From Cymbomonas tetramitiformis (lineage: Eukaryota > Chlorophyta > Pyramimonadophyceae > Pyramimonadales > Pyramimonadaceae), in NCBI GenBank assembly GCA_001247695.2, contig LGRX02033429.1:1-64000 (forward strand): DNA of 64,000 nt, read 5' to 3'. The translations under genes were made by a program, and so were the position numbers. The notes under the pieces were generated by a model. That model ran no database searches, had not been told where the DNA came from, and saw only the letters and a list, made by a program, of their open reading frames with translations. Below, one piece after another: positions 42,401 through 52,894 of the stretch (the first letter of the stretch is position 1; the number at the start of each line of letters is the position of its first letter).

Positions 42401-45400
42401 CGACTTGCATCATTGAGCTGGGTTTCAAGAAGCCTGCCTCCACCATGGACTGGCAGCGCGCCTCGAGCCTCTCCCTCTCATCCGAGTTGAACCTTCTCAG
42501 CCTCATCTCCTCTAGCCATGACGCCAGGCTCTCCATCAGCTCGGGGTGGTTTCGCGAGAATGCACAAGGTGCAGGCGAACACCTTTCCCCTGCGAGGGCC
42601 AGACGGTCCTCTCCCCTCGTGTCCAGGGACACTGCTTCACGTGGTGGTAGCTCGCAATCATCAAAAGCGGGGGCAAGAGTGCGCGCTGTCGCGGCCTCAA
42701 CGTCGAAGATCTCGGTCGCCAGGCACACTCTCGGGTCTTCATTCCGCTTGCTCCTTGCATCGACGGGCGGCGTCAACTCGATCAATGGCAACGTGACCTT
42801 CTCCTTCATACCCAGTGACACCGCGGCCTCAGAAGTAGCAATGCCTCTGTAGAGGTCGATGGTCAACTTGAGGGCGTTCTTCAGGGGTCCAGTGCCCACC
42901 AAGAAGTCCCACGTCGTGTCATTGGTGTAGGTGACGAAGGCGTGGAGCCGATGCAGAGTCATGTACGGCGTGCCCGCAGCGAGAACCACATCCACGTAGC
43001 AGTACTTCGTGAATTCCGCAGGGCTGCCATCACATCTCGCCACCCTGGCCCCTGTCTCTGCATCAAAGATGGTCAAGCCCAGCCTGTTGGCTGTCCTGAT
43101 TGGGATAATGTTGCAGTTGGCCCCCGTGTCCAGGAGAAGCGCTTTGTACAACATAAGCAAGCCTCCAGAGGCCATCAGCGCCATCCCTTGTGCCAGAGAA
43201 TCGTTCAGGAGCTTGCATACAGGCTGGACCTGCGCCATGGCAGTGAGCTGTTCCTCTGTAAGGCCACTGAGCATCTTCTTCTTCAATAGCTCGTACGCCT
43301 TAGCGTCCATGGTCCCTGCGTGCAGCTCACCCCTCTCGCTGAAGTCTCTCACCCCGTAGCTCTCCTGGACGGTGGCCGCTGCAGCTGTTACACGCACCGT
43401 CGTCCTCTCCTTCCTGGGCTGCTCCACCATGTCCTCCGGCATCTCATCCAGAGGAATCTCTTCTTCGTCACTGTCGTCGCCCGACTCCATGCCCGGGCAG
43501 TCATCATCCTCGTCGCTGGTGTCCTGGCAGTCTGCTGCTGAGGCTGTCGGCACGGGGAGCTGGTCGTTCTCAGCCAGTTCCACCAAGGTCTCCACACCCC
43601 TTGGAGCTGATATGCGACCTTCTGCTACGAGTCCAGCAGCTAGCTTGCGGAAAGCTGCTCCCAGGCTCTTGATCACGGAGGCCATGAGCTGCACCTTCCT
43701 CTGCATCTCGTCCGCCGCAGGCGCCATGGGCACCTGTGCGTCTGCCTCGTACTCCTCGGGTGTCTTCACTGGGAAGCCCCTCATGCGCTGGGTACTTCCC
43801 AGGGCTACTGCTGGAGCCGCCGTGAGTTCAGACTCCACACTCTTGCACAGCGTCTCGGGGAGTGCCCCCAGACCCAAGGTGTTGAGGGCGCTCGAGAGCT
43901 CCTCTTCGCCCATCTCCTCGGCCATGGCTGTGAGTAACTCGGTTGGAGGGCCAGACGACACTCCTACCCCTGCGCTGCCATGGTGGTGCGCGCATGTGTC
44001 GACGGTGTGCGTTTCCCTCTCCGCGACGTGCGCTGCGACTGGTTCCCCGTCGGAGCCCTCATCCTCGGACAGCACCTGCGACTTCACGCTGCCCGCACGA
44101 CTGGCCGTCTTCCTAGCAGCCACCATGCCCTGGTACTCTGCTTTCAACGCCTCGGGATTGCCAGTGGCGCTCTTCTGCTTGTCCTCTGGTGGCTGTTTGG
44201 CTCTGTACTTGTCCTTCTCTTCGTTGGACAGCTGCTGCCAGTCCGTCACCAGGATGCCCCAGTCAGAGTTCTTGAAGCGGTTCTTCAGGTTATACATGCG
44301 CAGAGCGGCGTTCTCCGCGTCCCACCACTTGCTGGAACCAAGCCTGCTTTCGTGGAATCCAGCAGGCATCTTGACGTGTTTATAACCACTCCTGCACTGC
44401 TCGGGATCGGACTCATGCCAGCCCCCTCCAAAGCAGCGCAAGCACTTGGGCTTGTCGTTCGTACGCACGCCCTCTGCTGGCGGTGGTGTCTTGTTGTAGG
44501 AGGCCTTCTTAGCCCTTTCGGCCACATTCACCTCCTTCTTCATCTTCTTAGAAGGTGATGCATCTACCTTCTTGCTGTTCTCCGGTTCGCCTGACTGCGC
44601 CACCTCAGAGGATTCAATCTTCTTGATCGAGTTCTTTATGGCCTTGAGGTCAAGGCCATGCTGTCGCGCCTCCCAGGTGGAGTACTGGCAGCCACATCGT
44701 CTGGTGATCTCCTGGAGGAAGGTGAGGATCCAAGACTCTGCATCGCCCTTGAGCTTGTCTTGAACCTCGATGATGGCCTCCAGGTCCTTCCAGGTCACCC
44801 GATTGGGTGGCGGGAACTGTGCCCTCAACTGCTCCTTCACCCGCGTCTGGAAGATCTTGATGCGCAGGTTGTCTACGCAGTCCTCGATGAAGGTACGCAG
44901 CTCTTCATCGCTCAACACCTTCCCAGTGTTGAGCTGCATTTCCCTGCGTTGGCACATCTTCATGTAGGTCAGCCCATCCTGCCCCACCTCCTGTGGCTTC
45001 TGTGTCAACAGATCCACTTTCTCTTGAGTCCCTTTCATCATGAACTTCTTGTCAAGGGCAGCGATGAAGCCCCTGAGCGCGTAGAAGTACTGGGTATCAC
45101 GGGTGCCATCACGTCCCGTCAAGCCTTTCAGGGAGGTTCCATCAGTCAGGTATTCGTCGGAAACCTCCCCTTGGGTGTCTTGGTTCGTCACCGGCCTCGC
45201 TATCACCCACGTGGCGCCAGTGTTCATCTCATTGAAAGGGGGCCTAGCGCATGGAATAGTACCCTCGAGTGGGCCATGCTCGCTAGTGTCCTTCAGGACT
45301 CGGTCCATGTTGGAGGTCACTACCCCCCCTCTTTCATAGTTCTCGCGCCACCAGCTGAGAGCTTGTGAGTTCTCTCCAGCCAGACACGCAGGGATCATGT

Positions 45401-45632
45401 CCCACAGATATTCAAAATCAGGGGGAGTCTCTCTCAGGGTCTTCAGCTGAGCTTCAGTGAGAGTGCCAGCCCCGGACCTGAGCCTCTTCCTGACGTTGGC
45501 GTTGTGCTGCCGTACGAAATTCTCGCACATGTCGGCGAACTCCCTCAGGAACTTGGGCCGATCTTCTTCCTTGGTGCCCGTGTAGTTGGGCAGCGTCCCA
45601 AGGTTGACACGAGCGTAGTCAGTATACTCCAT
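39363..45632 (-). CDS. Copy B gag-protease polyprotein
   Basis: 2089 codons from ATG 45632. The N-terminal ~390 residues are gag-like and helical; a Cys/His cluster C-x2-C-x5-H-x6-C (PKCLRCFGGG...) lies near 395-413. An aspartic protease follows, with DTGANCNIIPIRTANRLG (Asp 835) and flap/strand segments ending TWDFLVGTGPL. The last ~1100 residues are unassigned, unusually long for gag-PR, and end in a Pro/Ser/Arg-rich tail with the phrase GRVLGGISTMG twice (about 39.88-39.97 kb). Upstream the frame stays open without ATG to about 45.88 kb, coding a charged then Gln-rich stretch (QPEAQALVQPEAQAPV), so a spliced or non-ATG start is possible. The 3' end overlaps the pol frame, which is -1. Confidence 0.85.
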   Translation of the reverse strand: MEYTDYARVNLGTLPNYTGTKEEDRPKFLREFADMCENFVRQHNANVRKRLRSGAGTLTEAQLKTLRETPPDFEYLWDMIPACLAGENSQALSWWRENYERGGVVTSNMDRVLKDTSEHGPLEGTIPCARPPFNEMNTGATWVIARPVTNQDTQGEVSDEYLTDGTSLKGLTGRDGTRDTQYFYALRGFIAALDKKFMMKGTQEKVDLLTQKPQEVGQDGLTYMKMCQRREMQLNTGKVLSDEELRTFIEDCVDNLRIKIFQTRVKEQLRAQFPPPNRVTWKDLEAIIEVQDKLKGDAESWILTFLQEITRRCGCQYSTWEARQHGLDLKAIKNSIKKIESSEVAQSGEPENSKKVDASPSKKMKKEVNVAERAKKASYNKTPPPAEGVRTNDKPKCLRCFGGGWHESDPEQCRSGYKHVKMPAGFHESRLGSSKWWDAENAALRMYNLKNRFKNSDWGILVTDWQQLSNEEKDKYRAKQPPEDKQKSATGNPEALKAEYQGMVAARKTASRAGSVKSQVLSEDEGSDGEPVAAHVAERETHTVDTCAHHHGSAGVGVSSGPPTELLTAMAEEMGEEELSSALNTLGLGALPETLCKSVESELTAAPAVALGSTQRMRGFPVKTPEEYEADAQVPMAPAADEMQRKVQLMASVIKSLGAAFRKLAAGLVAEGRISAPRGVETLVELAENDQLPVPTASAADCQDTSDEDDDCPGMESGDDSDEEEIPLDEMPEDMVEQPRKERTTVRVTAAAATVQESYGVRDFSERGELHAGTMDAKAYELLKKKMLSGLTEEQLTAMAQVQPVCKLLNDSLAQGMALMASGGLLMLYKALLLDTGANCNIIPIRTANRLGLTIFDAETGARVARCDGSPAEFTKYCYVDVVLAAGTPYMTLHRLHAFVTYTNDTTWDFLVGTGPLKNALKLTIDLYRGIATSEAAVSLGMKEKVTLPLIELTPPVDARSKRNEDPRVCLATEIFDVEAATARTLAPAFDDCELPPREAVSLDTRGEDRLALAGERCSPAPCAFSRNHPELMESLASWLEEMRLRRFNSDERERLEARCQSMVEAGFLKPSSMMQVELTGRVSLHAENATYEPPPPGTSLTDQMLGMLQASSRSQREANVATRGEWSSAEEPDARESRTQASLTTTQSDPRYPDLTLRQEAESEAAFKLASVQPWGGMAVNPWDYQDKESSWSQQRLYIDRTGYARLCTLCEEVDGGGVDAGFVQVKFPRCGEYKTILETELLWPDFTLVDQKVDKETKIPSETWTTRPSGKKDNDQVPLPDCGAHREAGRYTMASVQEVLNTHQTYPGVVTGKLMWDKVARQFCVLSEHTRAQWDLMERMVRHTMEGVTIMNPMGKMTGEFQLPFYYEKDQRWQYQHLKYVQRVDIADLRARLKVRYDMEVASEVNVIPQLTLSDAADKVGKFYPVTDGEGGNGEVFSTNAAAVEYLHLGDNPRVMLGACKTEEQAQDALDTYGARRNPPVRTSKTLRTSKTVRGDEAGPSGSAPPPSSAPLRLRHQTWPNGVFDPAMLDYHAAVFQGTYEPESPTHSENTAGEANWLDLGEISEFMALQGQTVFLIQYRCFMGKIEFQLGKPFAQRGRGVHTQQLSNQTLHRYASSAGVGQREEFLPLGGQSKGCTGGLLGTLQKHMTHLVDRTQLLEIARSHLSDGPRQGTLRVFKTRANARSKAVYYLFEDNRYYSEQGPSSMAFTLEYLSSVTRKFDCCSWETWNKVAVMHREPLSAFTSSVGPALLAEARRAEVQERLRNDFMRNLDPIEGEDAGSEEGDDSISGYSSDPAAVEGVSTHTGRTRTPSPLTEDEVEVIGERLVGLSASLARREAEVAANHLAMAALSESLQARQAIIRGHEERPRTAHATARIGARTSTPAPYTGRVLGGISTMGTQATSTPTPYSGRVLGGISTMGLECNMAQRPEHHSIHDILRSPAHSVCTQQTEAVPPAVPGQEPDSVSYVPSTPSSTAPSSPERSSGFVAHVDTRPSGQPAARPQSPTGGAAQQSSPRAGQRRRRSPSPEEGAHRQDASRGRHAGMGASRAPQRHQSYDEIWEERRRESALGPFQGGTGPAAARRARY

Positions 45633-45912
45633 GTCTTCTTCAAAGATTACTAATGGCTCCTGGGCTTGGGCTTGCAGTTGGACTGGTGCTTGTGCCTCAG
45701 GCTGTACTAGTGCTTGTGCCTCAGGCTGGCCACCGGCAGCCCCTTCCTCTCCCTCCAGCTCTGAGAAATGCTGGCTTACTCGTATCGCCCTCTGGGCACG
45801 CCTCTCTGCCCGTTGCTGTTCCTCGCGGTCAGCCTTGGATTCCGTTGCTACCTTTCTGGTGAAGAAGAAATACTGGTGTGAAGGCTCTTTTCACTCCACA
45901 CTTCCCAGCTTA

Positions 45913-45937
45913 CCAGTACGGATGAATCCGTCCCTGG
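45913..45937. repeat. Leader hairpin, copy 1
   Basis: CCAG ... CTGG outer stem with inner ACGGA/TCCGT stem and TGAA loop. Same as copy 2; copy 3 differs only in the loop. Confidence 0.7.
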
Positions 45938-46193
45938 CCTCACCTTTCAGTGCTTTGCTCTAAGTAGCAATCACTGCCAGCATAATCTCGTCCACGACTG
46001 GTGAGCAAGGTTCCATCTGTGACCCGGTCTTATATTGGCTCTCCCAGATGTCCAGCAGGGTTGCCTCTGCAATTAGTGTCTCTGGTCTACGCAGTAAGTC
46101 AGTAGAACGCCAGCATAAGTCAGGTGACCACAAAGAATGCTGTCGTGAAGATGCCCACTGACAGTCCTGTTTCGCTCCACGCCTTCAGGCGTA

Positions 46194-46218
46194 CCAGTAC
46201 GGATGAATCCGTCCCTGG
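46194..46218. repeat. Leader hairpin, copy 2
   Basis: Identical stem and loop to copy 1, 281 bases away. Confidence 0.7.
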
Positions 46219-46410
46219 CTTTACCGTCTGGTGCTTTGCTCCAGCAGGATGTCACTTCCCGAAATAGCCCAGTACATAATTCTCAACGCTGCAATCATGT
46301 TCGTAAAATTAGCAACTGGTTCTGCTGTGACCGCTGTCGCTGTACTTCGCAAGACTGGTGAACTTCAAGTGTCGCAACAGCCTGCTTCACTCAACCTCTT
46401 CCAAGGCTTA

Positions 46411-46435
46411 CCAGTACGGATATATCCGTCCCTGG
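46411..46435. repeat. Leader hairpin, copy 3
   Basis: Stem unchanged while the loop is TATA instead of TGAA, so changes fall in the loop only. 217 bases from copy 2. Confidence 0.7.
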
Positions 46436-46499
46436 CATCACCATTCAGAGGTCTCGTTCTTCAGGACTGCTGTTGAACTCTCAGCATTACAGACGACAT

Positions 46500-46900
46500 G
46501 TCTGTAATAAGGCACATTTTTGTTTTGAAAAAGACTGTTAATTACAGTTCTGACGCAGTCGCACAAGGAGAAGTCCACAAATGTATATCTTTACAAGCAT
46601 AAGAATACTGTATCTTATTAATTATCTCATAACACTGCTGTTTTCGCGGTCTCAAGCGAGTCCTGGTTATTCTCGGAATCACTGTTACGAAGGCAAAACA
46701 AAAATGAGCGTCTGCTCACTCTCACTACGCCGCCCTACTTATTCTCGTTATCTCCAAACAAGTGTAACACCCATCCGTATTTCCGTATCTCGTCACTGTC
46801 ATAACTCCTCGCGCGTATCGTACTGCGCGTGTCATACGTTCGTCACAGAGACTGCTACAGCAAGTGTCACAACCCGGCTGAGGTACACGATAAGCCGTGG
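46500..46900 (-). repeat. Upstream LTR piece of copy B (borders approximate)
   Basis: Minus strand shows GAGAATAAGTAG (46735-46746) followed by TTTTTGTTTTGCCTTCGTAA (46684-46703), closely matching the ATATAAGTAG ... ATTGTTTTGCCTTCGC order in copy A's LTR. The U3 part further right does not align well with copy A or with the 3' LTR start at 32218, so the outer border is open. Confidence 0.55.
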
Positions 46901-49900
46901 TTTGTGACAAATAGGCATTGCTCAATGGCGGTATGATCAGATGTGTAATGATCAATGAAGACAAGATGGTTGGTATGGCTCATTTAGTAGGCATAATTAC
47001 CTCAAAGAGATGCCAATACACGGATACATATCAAGACATAAGGGCAATAGGCTTATTATATAGCCTTCAAGGCAGCTAGCATTTATGCTGCATTGGTTAG
47101 CTCAGTGGCTTTGACCTTTCTAGGTGTTGTACTCAGGCCGTGGCCTGCATATTGCATTGAGTACTCTTGACACCTTTAATGATCCAATCAGAGGATATAT
47201 ATGAAATATCAAGAATGGTTGCCCTTTTCAATGATCATCGGTGGCAGAGGCTATAGTGCTTGCACCGTGTCAATATACAATTCTTGTCTGGATACATGCT
47301 AGACTGGATGTATACAATGTCTAGGTCTTCAAAATCAAGCTCATATGTATGTCATGGCTGATGACTTTAGAAATGTTTGATACATATATGTGTCAACTTC
47401 ATGGAGTTCTGCATGGTTTGACTGTATATAGTCAGGCTTACCAAAACAAAAACAATGATGCAACTTAATTGTTTTATTTTATTATTTGCCTTTATTATTT
47501 ATTTGGTTTTAAGTTGTATTTTTAGCTTATCATCTTCCCCCCTCAAGGAAGTGTATTGCTAGGCGGTTGTCAAGCGCCGTTCAAATACAACAGAGGTCCG
47601 ACCGCTATGTGATGACGTGGAAGCTTTCTATGAAGCTGGATAGCAGTTCTCGGGTTGCAGCCCATTGCACCGAAGGTGCATTGCAGTTATTGGGATGCAG
47701 CCCGAATCCACGTCATCGGCGTGGGTCATATAGTGCCCAAGCATGTGCTGTATATATACAACACTACCCTCCAGCGAAGTGGTTTGCTATTACCATCGTC
47801 GTATGCTGTGGGATATCAAATATATGATCAGAGAGCATGGATATATATATATATATATGTACCATGTTTGTCAATATCGGAGAGACTGTGTCTTCTTTAA
47901 AATCCTCATGACTATATGTATAATGGTGCTATACTGATGTCAACACCTTCTCTCTGAGTGATTTATTGATTTCAGATGTGATGTCGTGGCATTCAACCTT
48001 GTCCGCTTGTACCGGAGGTTGTATGAATTGTGTCCACGTCATTGGCACGAATCATATTGTGTCCATGCATACGCGATCTTAGCGCAGGTCACAATACAGT
48101 GCCCGAGCATACGCGATTTTAGCGTAGGTCACATTGTGTCTCTTATTTATTACATCTGAGAATATCTGTTACTCATCTTTGTGAGTCTAGACAGCATTGT
48201 GCTGATTGCAATGCTTTCTCTGGTGACTTATATATCACAGATTATACCAAATGTGATGATCAGTCCAGTGCAATATTTTGTCACCGGAATGTACAGGGAT
48301 TGTAAATGATTGCAATCCAGCCGGAGGAACAATCTCAACAGCTTATTCTGTACTAATGAATTCATCGGAGTTATACTCATTTCGACGATTCAAACACCCA
48401 TGTCATTGTAGTGATGACAGCTCATATGAATATATGGGGGTTTCCTCAGAATGCTTTTATGTGATGTCAACATATTATGAACAATTCACTTGCATCTTTA
48501 GGACAAAGGAGTTACGCTTGGAAGGTCTTGCATGGTGGTCTCCCAACAATTATCAGCTGTTATTCGGGTGCCACATTCTGCCTTCAGCACTGGGACTATA
48601 TCAACCAGTCTTACAGCGATGCACTTGTCCTTCCCACTCTTATGTACGGCTATAATGCCAAAGTGTATCAGGTGGGAAATATATATATACATTATATAAC
48701 TATCATCTTCTGATCCAAGATATGCAATTAAGCATGGTATCAGGTTATATGTTATGTATATAGTTCAGCATTTCAAACTTACCCGAGGATGTAAATGCTG
48801 AGCAATAGTCAACTTACAGTCACTGGGATGTAGTTTCCCATCCGAGTTTACACTTTATTAGTGATGGTGGATTTAACGTTGTACAGATTTCAACGTTATT
48901 TGTGGATGCAGTGATTTTATCAAAAGCAATCCATCAAAAATCACCAGATCGAAATATAAAATGGATATGTGTGTGATCCCATCCACCTTCTTCCCTCCTT
49001 GAGGAAGTGTGAACACATAGGCAGGTCAGTTGCCTATATACCTTATAGCTTATAGCTTACAGCTTATAGCTTGCAGTCCTTGTAGGAAGCAGCTCATACA
49101 GTTTTAGGGTTGTTGCCCAACAGTTCTTGGGTTGTTGCCCGAAATATTATCATGTCTGTGCTGATTACAGCATGATATATTTATGCCAAACACGAAGTAT
49201 ATCCAATATTTTAGTGGCATTTAGGGCATGTTACGTTACAGTGGCCCATATCCCCAACAGTGTGTTTAGGGTGTTACTTGGTATTAGTAACCCTAAAATA
49301 GGTAAAATTAAAGCAGTATAAATATTTTGCAAACATTTTTAAGCAAAACTGCATTTAATGTCACACTGAATGTTACGTGGTTTGCAGGAGGTATGTTACA
49401 CCCCTGACACACACATTTAATTTTAGGGTGTTACAGGGTGTTACAAGTGCTGCATAAATCAGGGATTATTTATTGATAGCTGAATAATCATATCAGCAAA
49501 AAAAATCAACCCGAAATTTTCATTTTGAAATCATGCGTAAAACATTTTTACGCATTTCGTTACAGCCAATATGTACACCCCTACATATTCCACACCTGCT
49601 ATCTAGGGTGTTACACGAGATATGACTATGGTCGTCATGATTTTCTGATACCTTAATAGGTATAAAATCATAATATCAAATAAAATAGGGTCGAATTTTC
49701 AATTTTCAAATCTATCGCAAACGAATTTCACCCATTTTGGCCGTTTTTCGGCTTATCTATTGTTTTCCATAGTAATATATCTCTGTGTGTGTGTAAGCTG
49801 CAAAGTACAGAAGTACTGCAACTCATTTCACTTTTGCAAATGAGGATTTTCATGGCATAAAAGTGAATATTCCTGTATGTCAACATCTGTGGTTGATCAT

Positions 49901-52288
49901 TCTGTGGGTTTTACTGATTTGAAACCCATGGAAGTAAATGCACTTCCTGATGATATTTAGGTTTACCAACTATAAGCGGATTATCCACTTTAGTGATAAT
50001 TTATCAACTTATGATATGTTTGAGCATATGACTGTGCTCTAAGAGTATATCAAAATGATATCTCTAAATTTCAAACATATCTGGACATAGCTTGATTATA
50101 ATCAAAGCAGTTTAGCACAACACATACATATGTGTGTGTATGTCCACAACAACCTATATCAGCTCAATATATGTATATACTGATCTGGTTAGATACATGC
50201 TTTTGTGCTGATCAATACTGAGTCAATTGTCAGAATGCAGTATAGTGGTTGTTGTTGCTCCAGCGATGTGTGAGAGTGAATGGACTGTGCTCAACCGTTA
50301 CCAGCTGTTGCAATGAGCACAGTATTCTGCCTTCGGGTCTGGAGATAACTCCATCCAGCCCTACAGCATGTTGTCTTATCCTGCTCCCATATGTATCGCC
50401 ATCTCTGACATTCCACACGCACATGTGTTTGTGGAATGGTATCCATATTATCATGTACATGATAGACATTATAGTTGGTCAATTCACTCTGAGTCAGTGA
50501 ATGTCAATATACAGTAATGCCAGTGTGTGTGCATGTATAGTACTTATTGATTAGTACTTTTGCCAATGTGTGTGTGTGCTCACTTTTACACACTTACAGG
50601 AAGATAACTTCTGGTATTACAATATTCCCAAACAGTTTATCATGCAGGATGATGATCAGCATACCATGTACTGAATGAATCTAGCATGATATATATCAAG
50701 TTAGGAGTTATTGTAATCCTGAGATAATCTCATTCACAATAATGAGTTGCTGGTTGATTTTACATGTAGCTCTGGTGTGTATTCGATTCAGTAATCCATC
50801 ATAGAACGGTATGTGATCCGGAGAGCATCTCGGCTCCACCGGGACATAACGAGCTAATTATGATGTTAAGACTACTTTCAGGCACCTTATGCTAACATGA
50901 GTTCTAATATTATCTAGCATGCACTGCAATGTGCTTGTGGAATGTTCAGTATATTGCAAAATGATGCTAATGTTCCAGTTGCTAATGTGATCAAACTGGT
51001 GTATATACTACAGCTGATATCGTGATCAAGCTGTTTTGATGATGCATGCACAACTTACAATATTGCAGTCACTCAATATAGAATGTATACATGATGTAAT
51101 GCTGCATGTACTCATGTGCTGCATGTTGGATTGTTGGTGTGTGCTGCATATACTCATGTGCTGCATGTCGGTGTATAATGCAATCATTGCAAGCTCAGTA
51201 TACACATCTCTTGCACACTATATTGCAAATAAGCATAAAAATGCGGACGATTTGAAATATTTCTGCAGTCATCAATATATGGTGTGAAATGCTGCAGTAT
51301 AGTAATCATGTGTCCATCCAAAGTATCCCTGCAAGTATACAATTATTCTGCAGAGGATATTGACGCGCGTAACATGGCATATGTACGGATGGCGGACACT
51401 GTAGACATGTGCATGTCTCGCTGCATGTAGATACATCAGGAATCATGCGCCCTAAAATCGTGCGTTTATTGCATCCGATGAAATCATGACAGGTGCACAT
51501 CGCGCTGACGAGCTAAAAATCATCGTACGAGCGGATTATTGTATACGATTCAAGCAGATCATTTGCGAAAATCGATGTTGCCAATTATTTCACAAAGTAT
51601 CTCATTGTCGCCGGTGTATTGTCGCATAAATGAATGCGATCGCGCTGTTTAACGAAATTTCGTACGTCCATTCGCAGTTGATGTGAATCATACGTACTGA
51701 CGGTCATTTTTCGTTAGCGCATCTGCATCTCGCATACCGTGACAATCCTGCGAATTTTGACATCATATGTATACGATCCGTACACTGTGCGCACACCTTG
51801 TCGCTTATAGTATTAATCCCTAAACAGCGGTCCGGGTCAATAATGACCCAAAGCCGTTCATACGGTTCGACATGTTTCGCCTTTGATATCTCGAGCAGTA
51901 TTTGCCGCATTCGGTATGATAGTAGCTCGAGGTTTTGGTCTTCACGTTGATCGAAGCACATGCAAAGCTCGCTAGCTGTCGATGGGTGTAGCAAATATGG
52001 CGGGCAAAAACGTAAACGCTATGATGAAACGTCAAAATAGTTTCCGATGTTTAGGGGTTAAGACGATTTCTCTGCGAATGTTGTCAGCTGCGAATATGTT
52101 CGCGATGATAAATCCTCGCGCAATCCGTATGCTGTCGATATTCGAGCGTATATTATTATTCGGTTTGCAGATATTCAGTATGACTGCGAGTGCTGTCGCT
52201 TGTATGCGCGAACCTGCAACCTGCGAACAATACAATATATACGATATCTAACGCTGCACTCACTTGAGTTCTCGTTCTCGTGCCTTGA
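46901..52288 (-). other. Internal non-coding part of the 25.5-kb element, 5' side
   Basis: No recognisable gene. Words of the type TTGCAGTT..TGGG(A/T)TGCAGCCC occur at 47645-47705 and relatives near 49075-49140; pyrimidine/purine tracts CCCCCCTCAAGGAAGTG (47536) and CCCTCCTTGAGGAAGTG (48992) look like extra polypurine tracts. 49.8-51.3 kb is very poor in CpG and rich in TG/CA, whereas 51.4-52.25 kb next to the LTR is CpG-rich. A 96-codon minus frame at 51704-51994 is not convincing. Confidence 0.5.
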
Positions 52289-52304
52289 CGAGTTTAGAAT
52301 ACCA
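52289..52304 (-). other. Candidate primer binding site
   Basis: Two bases inside the 5' LTR the minus strand reads TGGTATTCTAAACTCG, starting with the TGG expected of a site complementary to a tRNA 3' CCA end. The tRNA is not identified. Confidence 0.5.
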
Positions 52305-52306
52305 TC

Positions 52307-52889
52307 TATTAGGGCTGATAAGCGAGCCCTCAGTATATCATATAAAATAATAGTAAACGCTGTGTTATAGGACGGTAACACACGCGTAAGATAATAGCGG
52401 GGATGAGTGCAGGCTTCTGTGAGAAGATGCTGCCTCTAGCACAACGCTAGCTCATCTAAATACCGAATGTCTCCCATCGCATAGATGGTACCGCCATTGG
52501 GTTGTGAACCCGAGACATTGGTTGAACGACCAGTATCGTCAGAACGAATAATACGTTCGCCCCATAATATTGCGCATGCTTGTTCCGCACATGCTTGAAG
52601 CGAAGATGATTTCTTGTTTGTTACTTCAAGATCGTATCTTGCTTTGCCATCTTCGAGTTCGACATACGAACTCTCGATGATAGGTGTCATTCAAGTCTTT
52701 CCTTGAATACTGACAAATGATGTGACTTATCATCTGACGACATGTACAGTCATAGTCGACCGTACTGACGACTGTCTGTCATTATGATATATGACATGAC
52801 TCGACATGACATGACATGGTATGACATGTCTGACAGGTATGACACGTATGACATGTATGACACATATGTCACCGGTCATGACCCTGACA
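52307..52889 (-). repeat. 5' LTR of the 25.5-kb element
   Basis: 583 bp, partner of 27381-27969, holding the same 84-codon frame at 52436-52690. Near-identity of the two LTRs points to a fairly recent insertion. Confidence 0.88.
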
Positions 52890-52894
52890 ATTAT
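52890..52894. repeat. Target-site duplication, right copy (ATTAT)
   Basis: Matches 27376-27380. Five bases is normal for LTR retrotransposon integration. Confidence 0.85.

Larger units (their letters stand above)
45880..46500 (-). other. Copy B 5' leader with three hairpin repeats
   Basis: Leader between the upstream LTR and the gag frame. It holds the same stem-loop three times (45913-45937, 46194-46218, 46411-46435), with looser similarity around each. No primer binding site could be assigned. Confidence 0.5.
31980..46900 (-). mobile_element. Retroelement copy B, Ty3/gypsy-like with two methyltransferases (nearly intact)
   Basis: On the minus strand: upstream LTR piece, a leader of about 0.85 kb with three copies of one hairpin, gag-protease frame (45632-39363), pol frame in -1 (to 32254), polypurine tract (32227-32219), 3' LTR start (32218). 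Both long frames are free of stops. The outer borders are uncertain, because I could not match its two LTRs to each other over their full length or find its target duplication. It lies inside the 27381-52889 element, so it inserted later. Confidence 0.85.
27381..52889 (-). mobile_element. Minus-strand LTR retroelement with another retroelement nested in it (25.5 kb total)
   Basis: Two LTRs in the same orientation (27381-27969 and 52307-52889), about 99% alike, are bounded by identical ATTAT target duplications. A polypurine tract lies inside the left LTR and a TGG-starting PBS-like site inside the right LTR, so transcription runs right to left. Without nested copy B, the internal part is about 9 kb and shows no gag, RT or integrase. 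It is therefore a large non-autonomous (LARD-like) element or a decayed one. It is inserted in an exon (see 27026-27380 and 52895). Confidence 0.88.

Noticed and set aside
45900..46440. Hammerhead or twister ribozyme in the leader hairpins
   Set aside because: The hairpins lack the CUGANGA/GAAA core of hammerheads and the conserved twister loops on either strand. Kept only as unexplained hairpins.
47091..47165. tRNA A-box-like GGTTAGCTCAGTGG
   Set aside because: No B-box or acceptor pairing in the right distance.
51704..51994. 96-codon minus frame next to the 5' LTR
   Set aside because: Position would suit a gag start, but there is no recognisable motif and overlapping frames are equally open.
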